The translations under genes were made by a program, and so were the position numbers. The notes below the pieces were generated by a model, which was not told where the DNA came from, made no database searches, and was given only the letters and a program-made list of their open reading frames with translations. Of a stretch of 64,000 bases of DNA, positions 1 through 7,999 are shown one piece after another. The stretch comes from CAZLCC01 sp964570845. Lineage in GTDB: Bacteria > Patescibacteriota > Saccharimonadia > Saccharimonadales > Saccharimonadaceae. Where the stretch lies: contig CAZMZB010000001.1 of the NCBI GenBank assembly GCA_964570845.1, positions 341,960-405,959 of the forward strand, written 5' to 3'. Every line of letters starts with the position of its first letter. Position 1 is the stretch's first letter.

Positions 1-56
1 GAGTGTCGACCAAACCAAACAACAGCTTAAGCAGTTACTCGCGCTACAATAGAATT

Positions 57-932
57 ATGCCAGAATTACCAGAAGTTGAAACAGTACGACGAGGGCTTGA
101 TAAGCTGATTATTAATAAAGTTATTCAAACCATTTCAAGTAACTCACCAAAGAGTTTTCCTAATGCACCGATTGATGTTGAAGCATTTGCGTATGGAGCA
201 AGGGTCGCCACTGTGCGACGACGAGCGAAAGTGCTTTTAATCGAACTTGATTCAAAATATTCTTTAGTCATTCATTTAAAAATGACTGGCCAGCTTGTCT
301 ATCGTGGCCAACAAAATTTTGGCGCAGGGCACCCAAACGATAGCTTAGTTGGAGAACTTCCCGATAAAAGTACTCGAGTAATTATTTCATTTACTGATGG
401 CTCGAACCTCTTTTTCAACGACCAGCGTAAATTTGGGTGGGTAAAATTAATTCCAACCGCTGAAGTGCCAAACATTGATTTTATGAAAAAGGTGGGGCCA
501 GAACCACTTAGCGAAAATACACATTTTGAAGATTTTTTAATGCGAGTTCGCAAGCGAAACGGTACAACGATTAAGGCAGCGATTTTAGACCAAAGTGTGA
601 TCGCGGGAGTCGGTAATATTTATGCTGATGAAAGTTTGTGGGGTGCAAAGATTCACTCGGCAACTCGTGTGAAATATCTTTCAGATAGTCAACTGCAAGA
701 GCTGTTTGAACAAATAAAATATATCCTTGCTTTAGCGATTGAAAAAGGTGGTTCAACAGATAAAAATTACGTCAATGCTGAAGGTAAAAGTGGAAGTTAT
801 CTTGGTTTTGCACGCGTATTCAGACGAGAAGGCGAGCCGTGTGAACGTTGCGGGGAGACAATTGTGAAAATAAAAGTTGCGGGGCGTGGCACACATATTT
901 GTCCACACTGTCAAAGGGAGAAAACGAAATGA
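57..932 (+). CDS. mutM: Formamidopyrimidine-DNA glycosylase (Fpg/MutM)
   Basis: Base-excision repair glycosylase/AP lyase that removes 8-oxoguanine and formamidopyrimidines from DNA. The protein opens with MPELPEVETVRRGL, whose Pro2 is the catalytic Schiff-base nucleophile and Glu3 a catalytic acid. A C-terminal zinc finger is intact (CERC near residue 264 and CPHC near residue 284). Length of about 291 aa is normal. The reading frame continues upstream, but this ATG is chosen because the family begins at MPELPE and a TACAAT -10 box ends 6 nt before it, which implies a leaderless mRNA. The stop overlaps the holA start (ATGA). Confidence 0.97.
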   Translation: MPELPEVETVRRGLDKLIINKVIQTISSNSPKSFPNAPIDVEAFAYGARVATVRRRAKVLLIELDSKYSLVIHLKMTGQLVYRGQQNFGAGHPNDSLVGELPDKSTRVIISFTDGSNLFFNDQRKFGWVKLIPTAEVPNIDFMKKVGPEPLSENTHFEDFLMRVRKRNGTTIKAAILDQSVIAGVGNIYADESLWGAKIHSATRVKYLSDSQLQELFEQIKYILALAIEKGGSTDKNYVNAEGKSGSYLGFARVFRREGEPCERCGETIVKIKVAGRGTHICPHCQREKTK

Positions 933-1834
933 TAACCTTACTCACTGGAGCAAATTCTTATGCAGCGCGCGAGTTTCTTGATGAAATCAGCAAGAAATAT
1001 GATTTTCACGGTATTTCTCGTCGTGATGGCAGTGAGCTTGAAGTAGAAAATCTCTCAGAACTTTTGCAAGGTGCAAGTTTGTTTGCCGAAGAAAGATTAG
1101 TGATTATTAAAGATGCGAGCAGCAATAAAACTATGTGGATGGCACTTGAAGAATGGATTGAAAAAGTACCAGAAGAAGTGCACCTAGTGCTTATTGAATC
1201 AAATCCGGATAAGCGAACGAAGACGTTCAAGACGCTGCAAAAGGTAGCTGAAGTTAAAGAACTGAAAGAACTTACTGAATATGAGGCTGCGAAATGGCTC
1301 GTGCAACATACAAGGCAATATGAGCAGGATATAGCACAGGCAGAAGCAGCGTATTTAGTTGATAAGGTCGGTACGGATCAGTGGCAACTTTCGCATGAAC
1401 TGCAGAAACTACTAGCTGTTAATGATACTTCAAAACAACGGATTGATGCTGTGGTTGAGCCAACTCCACAGGCAAACGTTTTTGCGTTGATTGATGCTGC
1501 GCTGCAGGGGCGAAAAGTAGTAATTGCAGAGCAAATTAAAATTCTTGAAACGCAGGAAGATCCATATCGATTATTTGGCCTGCTAGCGAGTCAGGTGTTT
1601 CAGCTTGCCACGCTCTCTCGGGCAAAAGACATGTCGGTTGATCAAATTGCAAAAGACCTAAAAACGCACCCGTATCCACTGAAAAAACTAAAACCGCTTG
1701 CCAATAAGCTCGGCAAGCGGGAAGTAATAAAAATAGTCGATACTGTTTCTGAGCTTGATATTCAGCTCAAAACTTCAGTCGGCGATCCATGGTTGCTGCT
1801 TGAAAGATCGCTACTCAAAATTGCTGCGAAATAA
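929..1834 (+). CDS. holA: DNA polymerase III delta subunit
   Basis: Clamp-loader delta subunit, which opens the beta sliding clamp. The N-terminal half matches the HolA AAA-like module (MITLLTGANSYAAREF, then SLFAEERLVIIKDAS around residues 49-64 and VHLVLIESNPDKRTK). The C-terminal half has the helical collar pattern including PYRLFGLLASQVFQL. About 301 aa, slightly shorter than E. coli HolA. The start is the ATG in the ATGA overlap with mutM, preceded by AGGGAG. Tight overlap implies translational coupling with mutM. Sequence identity is recognised from family pattern only, so confidence is high but not absolute. Confidence 0.88.
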   Translation: MITLLTGANSYAAREFLDEISKKYDFHGISRRDGSELEVENLSELLQGASLFAEERLVIIKDASSNKTMWMALEEWIEKVPEEVHLVLIESNPDKRTKTFKTLQKVAEVKELKELTEYEAAKWLVQHTRQYEQDIAQAEAAYLVDKVGTDQWQLSHELQKLLAVNDTSKQRIDAVVEPTPQANVFALIDAALQGRKVVIAEQIKILETQEDPYRLFGLLASQVFQLATLSRAKDMSVDQIAKDLKTHPYPLKKLKPLANKLGKREVIKIVDTVSELDIQLKTSVGDPWLLLERSLLKIAAK

Positions 1835-1835
1835 G

Positions 1836-2219
1836 TTATTTTTTCTTTGCGGTCGTCTTTTTTACTGAAGCTTTTTTAGTAGCTGGTTTCTTTACCGGTG
1901 CTTTCTTAGCTACAGGTTTTTTCGCTGTAGTTTTCTTCGGAGCAGCTTTTGCTCTTGACTTTGTGCTACCAAGCTTTACGCCAGCATCTTTCGCTACTTT
2001 CGAAAGCTGAGATTTTTTGCGTGCGGCAGTATTTTTCTTGATCAAATTCTTTTTCACCGCAGTATCAATTGTGCTTTGTACTTTACTCAAACCCTCTGCG
2101 GTTGGCTTTGCTAAAAAAGCCTTTGAGGCGCTTTTAATATCTCGTTTTAAACCGATGTTTCGTGCACGACGCTTTGCATCCTGCTTCATTCGCTTCACAG
2201 CTGATTTAATGATTGGCAT
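1836..2219 (-). CDS. rpsT: 30S ribosomal protein S20 with a histone-H1-like lysine/alanine tail
   Basis: The first ~85 residues are S20: MPIIKSAVKRMKQDAKRRARN, then the helical core with TIDTAVKKNLIKKNTAARKKSQLSK. S20 binds 16S rRNA early in 30S assembly. S20 is usually about 85-90 aa, but this one is 127 aa because of a C-terminal tail of roughly 40 residues built from KK, AKK, PVAKK and PATKK repeats, which resembles eukaryotic histone H1 tails. It is convergent with holA, with one base between the stops. An ATTGACT/TATAGT-type promoter is visible upstream on the minus strand near 2256-2280. Confidence 0.93.
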   Translation of the reverse strand: MPIIKSAVKRMKQDAKRRARNIGLKRDIKSASKAFLAKPTAEGLSKVQSTIDTAVKKNLIKKNTAARKKSQLSKVAKDAGVKLGSTKSRAKAAPKKTTAKKPVAKKAPVKKPATKKASVKKTTAKKK

Positions 2220-2329
2220 GTTTTCTCTCGTTCCTTTACCTTCTTAACAGTTGTTTTACTAGTCAATGCTCAACTATAACGGAGAGAGGCAGTTTTGTAA
2301 AGAGGTGTACCCCTGAAAAATAGTATTGA

Positions 2330-2360
2330 CTTTTTCAAAGAGTTTATGCTATATTTTTAA
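2330..2360 (+). promoter_or_regulatory. Putative promoter of the DHH-like gene
   Basis: TTGACT followed after 18 nt by an extended -10 TGCTATATT. It lies about 50 bp upstream of the start at 2404, in the divergent region between rpsT and that gene. Confidence 0.6.
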
Positions 2361-2403
2361 CTAGAATAACGCTAGCAAAAATAAAAAAGGATAAAACGCT
2401 TCC

Positions 2404-4149
2404 ATGAAAGATGATGGAAAAGCCAAGCAGCAGGTAGTTGATCGCATTAAGGATGTGAGCAATATCCTGATTACGGTGAGTCAAAACCCCTCGGTGGATG
2501 AGCTTTCTGCGGCACTTGGTCTGACACTCATACTGAATAAGATGGATAAATATGGCACGGCCGTATTTAGTGGTACGATTCCACCAGCGATTGAGTTTTT
2601 AAAACCGGATAAAACGTTCCGCGATAATGTTGATAACCTGCGTGATTTCATAGTTGCGCTTGATAAAGAAAAGGCTGATCGCTTACGCTACAAGGTCGAA
2701 GACGATGTGGTGCGGATCTTTATTACTCCATATAAAGAGCCAATTGCCGCAGAAGATCTTGAATTTAGTTATGGTGATTTTAATGTTGAGTTAGTGGTTG
2801 CGCTTGGGGTTGAAAAACGTGAAGACCTGGATAAAGCAATCACGGCGCACGGACGGATTTTACACGATGCGACGGTCGTGACAGTGAATACTAAAGGCTC
2901 AAAGAGTAGTCTCGGTTCAATTGATTGGCAGGATAATGAAGCAAGTAGCCTGTGTGAAATGCTTATGAGCTTGAGCGAAGCTTTAAAGAATAATCTGCTC
3001 GATGAACAGATTTCAACAGCGTTACTTACTGGAATCGTTTCAGCAACTGATCGCTTCAGTAATACACACACAACACCGCGAGTCATGACAATGGCGGCTC
3101 AGCTTATGGCAGCTGGTGCAGACCAGCAACTGATTGCAGCACGACTTGAAGAAGCAGAAGAAATTTCGCCAGGTGAAACTAAAGAAGAAGATGATACTGA
3201 TGATACGGAAGTGAAAGCAGTCGATGACGATGGTTCGCTGCAGATTGATCACAATGGTGATGAAGAAGAAAAAAGTGATGAATTAGACAAAGCTTTAAAG
3301 AAAAATAAGCCTAAGTCCGGTGATAGCGGTAAACTATCGATAGATGATCTTAAGAAAGATCTTGAAGATGCCTCGGAAGAAGCGGCTGATAAAAAAGAAT
3401 TAAAAGGAAAATCCAGCTGGAAAGATAAAGATATTCCTCCAATGATTGGCGGAACACTAAATGCGACCGCAGCAGAAGCAGAAGAAGCAAAGCGAAGAGA
3501 AGAGCAAGAGGCGCGCAATAAAGTTATTTTGAAACATGGTAACACGATTAAACCTCCGTCCAGTACGAGTAAAAAACCGGGAGGAGCAACCTTGGCTGAT
3601 CTTGAGGCGGCAGTAAAGAAGCGTGATAGTAAAGAAACGCCGGAAGAACTGAAAGAGAAGCCGGCGGAAGAACGAGAACCAGAGAAAAAGAAAGAAAATA
3701 AGCCTGAAGATAAAAAAGAAGAACTTCCACCCCCGCCCCCATTGACACTACCGGAGGAGGAAGTAAAACCTCCAGAGCCAAAAGAAAAACCGTCTGTAGA
3801 GTCCACAGCGCCTGTACCTGACGTACATGATGCACGAAAGCAGGTTGCAGAAGCGCTTAATGCTGTGCCTTTTAATCCTGCGGGAAATCCGACAGCGAGT
3901 GTTGGTGCGCAGCTACTACCATTACCTCCACCACCGCCAATGCCTGATTTCTCACAGCTACCTCCACCACCGCCAATGCCCTCGCTTGATCCGGCAGCCC
4001 AGGGAGGTTTGCCACCTCAAGAACCGCCAACACCAACGGCAAAACCAGTGGCACCGCCGCCAATTCCTGCTGCGCCAGCTCAAAACCCGGCTCAGCCAAC
4101 ACCACCGGCTTCTAGCGATCCAACGCAGTTTCGCATCCCCGGTCAATAA
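2404..4149 (+). CDS. Degenerate DHH-phosphoesterase-fold protein with a long acidic/proline-rich tail
   Basis: Residues 1-~250 follow the NrnA/DHH layout: a first block QNPSVDELSAALGL where NrnA has H-x-x-P-D-x-D-A-L-G-S, a second block ending DWQDNEASSLCEMLMSLSEAL, and LLTGIVSATDRFSNTHTTPRV like the third NrnA block. The DHH signature itself is absent (VNTKGSK occupies its place), as are several metal-binding Asp and His residues, so it is probably not a nuclease. Residues ~260-480 are charged and low complexity (K/E/D). Residues ~440-581 are rich in PPPPP and PPIP repeats. No signal peptide or membrane segment is seen. It sits upstream of truB. The function is unknown; a scaffold or nucleotide sensor is conceivable. 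Confidence 0.75.
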   Translation: MKDDGKAKQQVVDRIKDVSNILITVSQNPSVDELSAALGLTLILNKMDKYGTAVFSGTIPPAIEFLKPDKTFRDNVDNLRDFIVALDKEKADRLRYKVEDDVVRIFITPYKEPIAAEDLEFSYGDFNVELVVALGVEKREDLDKAITAHGRILHDATVVTVNTKGSKSSLGSIDWQDNEASSLCEMLMSLSEALKNNLLDEQISTALLTGIVSATDRFSNTHTTPRVMTMAAQLMAAGADQQLIAARLEEAEEISPGETKEEDDTDDTEVKAVDDDGSLQIDHNGDEEEKSDELDKALKKNKPKSGDSGKLSIDDLKKDLEDASEEAADKKELKGKSSWKDKDIPPMIGGTLNATAAEAEEAKRREEQEARNKVILKHGNTIKPPSSTSKKPGGATLADLEAAVKKRDSKETPEELKEKPAEEREPEKKKENKPEDKKEELPPPPPLTLPEEEVKPPEPKEKPSVESTAPVPDVHDARKQVAEALNAVPFNPAGNPTASVGAQLLPLPPPPPMPDFSQLPPPPPMPSLDPAAQGGLPPQEPPTPTAKPVAPPPIPAAPAQNPAQPTPPASSDPTQFRIPGQ

Positions 4150-4178
4150 TCTTTAGATAATATGCTATGATGCCCCTG

Positions 4179-4850
4179 ATGGATGGCATGATATTGATTG
4201 ATAAACCAGCCAATATGACCAGTTTTGGTGTGGTTTCGCGAGTGCGGCGAAAGCTGACTGAGAAAGCAGGGAAAAAGGTTAAAGTAGGGCACACTGGCAC
4301 ACTTGATCCGTTTGCAACAGGACTAATGATTTTGCTGATTGGCAAAGCATGTAAGAAGGCGAACGAGTTTAGTAAGCTTGATAAAACTTATGAAGCGACG
4401 ATTATTTTAGGAAAAACCAGCTCAACAGGTGATCCAGAGGGTGAGATAGAAGTAATATCAGACGTGGTTCCGTCAGAAGCTAGAGTTCAGGCAGTGCTGA
4501 AGCAATTCTTGGGAGAAATTACACAAATACCGCCGGCTTTTTCAGCAATTAAAATTAACGGTAAGCGGGCATATAAGCTGGCACGTGAGGGCAAGGAAGT
4601 TGAGGTGCCTCAGCGGAGAGTGATAATTTATGAACTTGAACTAGTTGAATATGCTTATCCAGAGCTAAAAATTTGTACCCATGTTTCCAGTGGAACGTAT
4701 ATTCGTACACTGGCAGAAGACATCGGGAAAGCTCTAAAAACGGGGGCATATTGCCGACAACTCAGGCGCACAACAGTTAGTGGGTGGAATGTGACGGAAG
4801 CGATAACACTTGAAGATGATGTGGCGACATCTATAAAGCCCTTGCAATAA
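4179..4850 (+). CDS. truB: tRNA pseudouridine-55 synthase TruB
   Basis: Isomerises U55 in the tRNA T-loop. Visible motifs are ILIDKPANMTSFGVV at the N terminus, GHTGTLDPFATGLMILLIGKACK containing the catalytic Asp in the TLDP motif (about residue 44), the PPAFSAIKINGKRAYKLAREG segment and GTYIRTLAEDIG. Length of ~223 aa is on the short side: only the catalytic domain and no C-terminal PUA domain. Two ATGs further upstream overlap an extended -10 (TGCTATGAT, 4163-4171), so I choose ATG 4179, 8 nt after that box. Confidence 0.95.
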   Translation: MDGMILIDKPANMTSFGVVSRVRRKLTEKAGKKVKVGHTGTLDPFATGLMILLIGKACKKANEFSKLDKTYEATIILGKTSSTGDPEGEIEVISDVVPSEARVQAVLKQFLGEITQIPPAFSAIKINGKRAYKLAREGKEVEVPQRRVIIYELELVEYAYPELKICTHVSSGTYIRTLAEDIGKALKTGAYCRQLRRTTVSGWNVTEAITLEDDVATSIKPLQ

Positions 4851-4882
4851 CCTATCAGGGGTGCTACAATGCAAAGCAAGAT

Positions 4883-5149
4883 ATGATTACTCGTGAGGAT
4901 AAAACAAAGGCGATTGCTTCTGTAGCACGCCATAAAAGTGATGTCGGATCACCTGAAGCGCAGGTGTCAGTTTTAACTGAGCGCATTAAAGAGGTGACCG
5001 AGCATCTTAAAGTTCATAAACACGACCATAAGGCGCGTCGTGGACTTTTGCAGATGGTTGGGCAAAGAAAGCGACATCTAAAATATCTTGAAAATCGAGA
5101 TTTTGAAGGCTACAAAAAGCTTGTTGCCAAGCTTGGTCTTCGCAAATAG
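4883..5149 (+). CDS. rpsO: 30S ribosomal protein S15
   Basis: Standard 88-aa S15, which binds 16S rRNA helix 22. It contains VGSPEAQVSVLTERIKEVTEHLKVHKHDHKARRGL and the RHLKYLENRDFEGYKKLVAKLGLRK end. An extended -10 box (TGCTACAAT) ends 12 nt before the ATG, so the leader is very short. That leaves no room for the pseudoknot translational operator known from E. coli rpsO. pnp lies downstream, the widely conserved rpsO-pnp order. Confidence 0.97.
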   Translation: MITREDKTKAIASVARHKSDVGSPEAQVSVLTERIKEVTEHLKVHKHDHKARRGLLQMVGQRKRHLKYLENRDFEGYKKLVAKLGLRK

Positions 5150-5170
5150 ATCATATTGAAAATTGATAAC

Positions 5171-5274
5171 TTAGGCTATTCTTTTAATAAAAATATATTT
5201 TTAGGTGGTGGATGCTAGCTTCGTTTATTTTTAAACGAAAGTAACACCCGTTACCTAAACAAAAGGTAGCCTAA
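5171..5274 (+). ncRNA. Structured 5' leader of pnp
   Basis: The rpsO-pnp gap holds nested complementary segments. TTAGGCTA (5171-5178) pairs perfectly with TAGCCTAA (5267-5274). Inside it TTAGGT (5201-5206) pairs with ACCTAA (5253-5258), GGTG (5207-5210) with CACC (5245-5248), and TTCGTTTA (5220-5227) with TAAACGAA (5232-5239). A competing hairpin GTAAC-ACCC-GTTAC (5241-5254) is mutually exclusive with the second stem. E. coli pnp is autoregulated through a structured leader cleaved by RNase III; a similar role here is inference. Confidence 0.6.
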
Positions 5275-5294
5275 AGAAAGGACATAGTATTTTT

Positions 5295-7412
5295 ATGTCA
5301 ACAATAAACCCTTATGGCAAAGGACTTGTTTCATTAGAAACTGAACTTTGCGGAAAAAAACTAACCATTGAAGTGAACCGCATTGGTTTTCGTGCCAGTA
5401 GTTCGGTGCTGGTGAGCTATGGTGAAACAGTGGTCATGGGTACAGCAATGGTTGGCGACAAGCCGACCAGTGGTATGGATTATTTTCCACTTAGTATTGA
5501 TTATGAAGAAAAGTTTTATGCGAGCGGCAAGATAAGCGGTAGTCGGTTTATTAAACGCGAGGGTCGTCCAAGTGATGAAGCAATTTTAATTGGTCGTATT
5601 ATTGACCGCCCGATTCGTCCACTGTTTCCAAAAGGCTATCGCCAGCAGGTGCAAGGTGTGGCAACAGTTCTCTCGATGGATCCAAGTTTCCGCCCCGACA
5701 TGATTGCGATGATTGCCGCCAGTGCGGCACTCAGCCTAACTGGCGCACCGTTCGATGGTCCAGTAGCCGGACTTCGAGTTTCTCGAGTAAACGGTGAATT
5801 TAAAGCTTTTGCAACTCCTGAAGAAATTACAGCGAGTGATCTTGATCTGGTGGTTGCAGGTACTGAAGGTGCCATCATTATGGTGGAGGCTGGTGCCAAA
5901 GAAGTAAGCGAGGAAGTGATTACTGATGCTTTGGCGTGGGCGCATAAAGAAATGCAACCGGCAATTAGGCTGCAAAAAGAGCTGATTGCAAAAATTGCGC
6001 CAGAAAAATTGGAATATGAACTAGTACTACCAGATGAAGAAATTCAAAAGATTGTTGATGAATGGGTAAAAGGCAAACTAGGCGAAAATCTTCACAAGCC
6101 ATATCCTGAGCGAAATGATCTTATCGCAACGCTTCGTAAGCAATTTCATGCTGATATGGAAGAAAAGCATGAAGAAGAATATGAAGGCGTGCATCGTGAG
6201 TATGATGAAGCTTTTACTACGGCGCTTCATAAAGACGTGCGAAAACATATTGTGGCAAGTCAAACTCGTCCAGATGGGCGAAAGCTTGATGAAATCCGTC
6301 AGCTTAGTTCAGAAGTGAGTATTTTACCTCGAACGCATGGCTCAAGCTTGTTTACTCGTGGCGTCACACAAGGTATGAATATTGTAACGCTAGCACCGCT
6401 TAGTTATGCGCAAATGGTGGATACAATGGAGCAAAATGATTTTGAGCGTCGTTATATGCATCACTATAACGCGCCAGGCTATACTGTTGGTGAAGTCAAG
6501 CGCCTGATGAGTGCTGGCCGGCGAGAGATTGGGCATGGATATCTTGCTGAACGTGCTTTAAGCACAGTGCTGCCTGAAGCAGAGGAATTTCCTTATACAA
6601 TTCGTTCAGTTACAGAAATCATGAGCCAAAATGGTTCAACGTCAATGGCAGCAGTTTGCTCCAGCTGTTTGGCGCTGATGGACGCAGGTGTACCAATCAA
6701 AGCGCCTGTGAGCGGTATTGCAATGGGACTCATGATGGACGGTGATACACCATATATTTTGAGTGATATCGCTGATGCGGAAGATTTTGCCGGTGATATG
6801 GATTTTAAAGTGGCAGGAACAGAAAAAGGTATTACCGCTCTGCAAATGGATATGAAAGTACATGGTCTTCCAGTTGAAATTCTTCGCCAGGCCATTGAAA
6901 AAGGTAAAGTCGGGCGAGCTAAAATCTTAGAGCATATGCTTACGACGATTGCAGAACCGCGAAAGGTGTTAAGCCCCTATGCACCGCGCATTGAGAAGAT
7001 TAAGATTAACCCAGAGAAAATCGGTGCGATTATTGGTAAGGGTGGTGAGACAATCAATAAGATTACAGCTGAAACTGGAGCTGAAGTTGATATCAAAGAA
7101 GATGGCTTAGTAACTATCTCAGCAGTTGACGGAGAGTCGATTGAAAAAGCTTTGAATTGGGTAAAAAGCCTTGTTGAAGAGCCAGAAGTTGGCAAAATTT
7201 ATGAAGGTACAGTAGTTGGTATTAAAGACTTTGGTGCGTTTGTGAATATCATGCCAGGTATTGATGGCATGCTTCATATTTCTCAGATTTCAAATGAGCG
7301 AGTTGAAAAAGTAACTGATGTGTTAAAAGAAGGTCAGAAAGTTCGCGTGAAGCTGAATGCGATTGATGAACGTGGACGCTTGAGCCTAACGATGAAAGAT
7401 GTCAAAGAATAA
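5295..7412 (+). CDS. pnp: Polyribonucleotide nucleotidyltransferase (PNPase)
   Basis: 3'-to-5' phosphorolytic exoribonuclease. 705 aa with two RNase PH domains (about residues 10-230 and 310-540, the second with FTRGVTQGMNIVTLA and the SDIADAEDFAGDMDFKVAGT metal and phosphate region). A KH domain follows (IGAIIGKGGETINKI, ~575-590) and then an S1 domain (YEGTVVGIKDFGAFVNIMPGIDGMLHISQI, ~638-668). Domain order and length are typical. An AAAGGA element precedes the ATG. It overlaps the next gene by 14 nt and is followed by RNase J, so the rpsO-pnp-UDG-rnj row links two main RNA-decay enzymes. Confidence 0.98.
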   Translation: MSTINPYGKGLVSLETELCGKKLTIEVNRIGFRASSSVLVSYGETVVMGTAMVGDKPTSGMDYFPLSIDYEEKFYASGKISGSRFIKREGRPSDEAILIGRIIDRPIRPLFPKGYRQQVQGVATVLSMDPSFRPDMIAMIAASAALSLTGAPFDGPVAGLRVSRVNGEFKAFATPEEITASDLDLVVAGTEGAIIMVEAGAKEVSEEVITDALAWAHKEMQPAIRLQKELIAKIAPEKLEYELVLPDEEIQKIVDEWVKGKLGENLHKPYPERNDLIATLRKQFHADMEEKHEEEYEGVHREYDEAFTTALHKDVRKHIVASQTRPDGRKLDEIRQLSSEVSILPRTHGSSLFTRGVTQGMNIVTLAPLSYAQMVDTMEQNDFERRYMHHYNAPGYTVGEVKRLMSAGRREIGHGYLAERALSTVLPEAEEFPYTIRSVTEIMSQNGSTSMAAVCSSCLALMDAGVPIKAPVSGIAMGLMMDGDTPYILSDIADAEDFAGDMDFKVAGTEKGITALQMDMKVHGLPVEILRQAIEKGKVGRAKILEHMLTTIAEPRKVLSPYAPRIEKIKINPEKIGAIIGKGGETINKITAETGAEVDIKEDGLVTISAVDGESIEKALNWVKSLVEEPEVGKIYEGTVVGIKDFGAFVNIMPGIDGMLHISQISNERVEKVTDVLKEGQKVRVKLNAIDERGRLSLTMKDVKE

Positions 7413-7992
7413 ACAAATACTTCTTGATCAAATTAAGGCAGATATTTTAGAAAATGATGTCTGCCCGGATTTGGCTGAGACAGCCACGAACCTTGTGATG
7501 GGCGATGGCAATCCGAATGCAGAGATTGTGTTTATTGGCGAGGCACCGGGGAAGAATGAAGACGAGCAGGGGCTGCCTTTTGTCGGCGCAGCGGGCAAGT
7601 TTTTAGACGAAATGCTCGGGCTTGTGAATATGAACCGTGGCGATGTGTATATCACGAATATCGTGAAATATCGTCCGCCAAATAATCGCGACCCACTGCC
7701 AGATGAAAAGAAAGCTTTTTGGCCATATCTCATCCATCAACTTGAGGCAATTGAACCAAGCATTATCGTGACGCTAGGGCGGCATAGTATGGAATATTTT
7801 TTGCCTAGTATGAAAATTAGTCAGATTCATGGCGATCCGAAGCGGATTAGTTTTGGTGATAAAAAGCTGGTGGTTATACCGCTATTTCACCCCGCAGCAG
7901 CGCTTTATAACGGTAGTATGCGCCAGACTCTGATTGATGATTTTATGGAGCTTCCAAAAATAATTGAAATTTTACAAAAAGAAAGGAAATAA
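7399..7992 (+). CDS. Family-4-type uracil-DNA glycosylase lacking the Fe-S cysteines
   Basis: 197 aa. Motif 1 is GEAPGKNEDEQGLPFVGAAGKFLDEMLG (about residues 48-75), then YITNIVKYRPPNNRDPLP, and the C-terminal motif is LFHPAAALYN with its His. This matches family 4/5 UDG, which removes uracil from DNA. Family 4 enzymes normally have four cysteines binding a [4Fe-4S] cluster, two near the N terminus, one in VKCRPP and one shortly after. Here only Cys22 remains: the VKCRPP position is Tyr and the following position is Phe/Trp (KAFWPYL). The cluster is therefore probably lost. It overlaps the end of pnp and is followed by RNase J. Confidence 0.9.
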   Translation: MSKNKQILLDQIKADILENDVCPDLAETATNLVMGDGNPNAEIVFIGEAPGKNEDEQGLPFVGAAGKFLDEMLGLVNMNRGDVYITNIVKYRPPNNRDPLPDEKKAFWPYLIHQLEAIEPSIIVTLGRHSMEYFLPSMKISQIHGDPKRISFGDKKLVVIPLFHPAAALYNGSMRQTLIDDFMELPKIIEILQKERK

Positions 7993-7999
7993 AATAATT

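Noticed and set aside
3249..3806. Long minus-strand open frame opposite the DHH-like gene
   Set aside because: It is the antisense of the Lys/Glu/Pro-rich low-complexity tail, giving Ser/Phe/Leu-rich sequence; no start signals.
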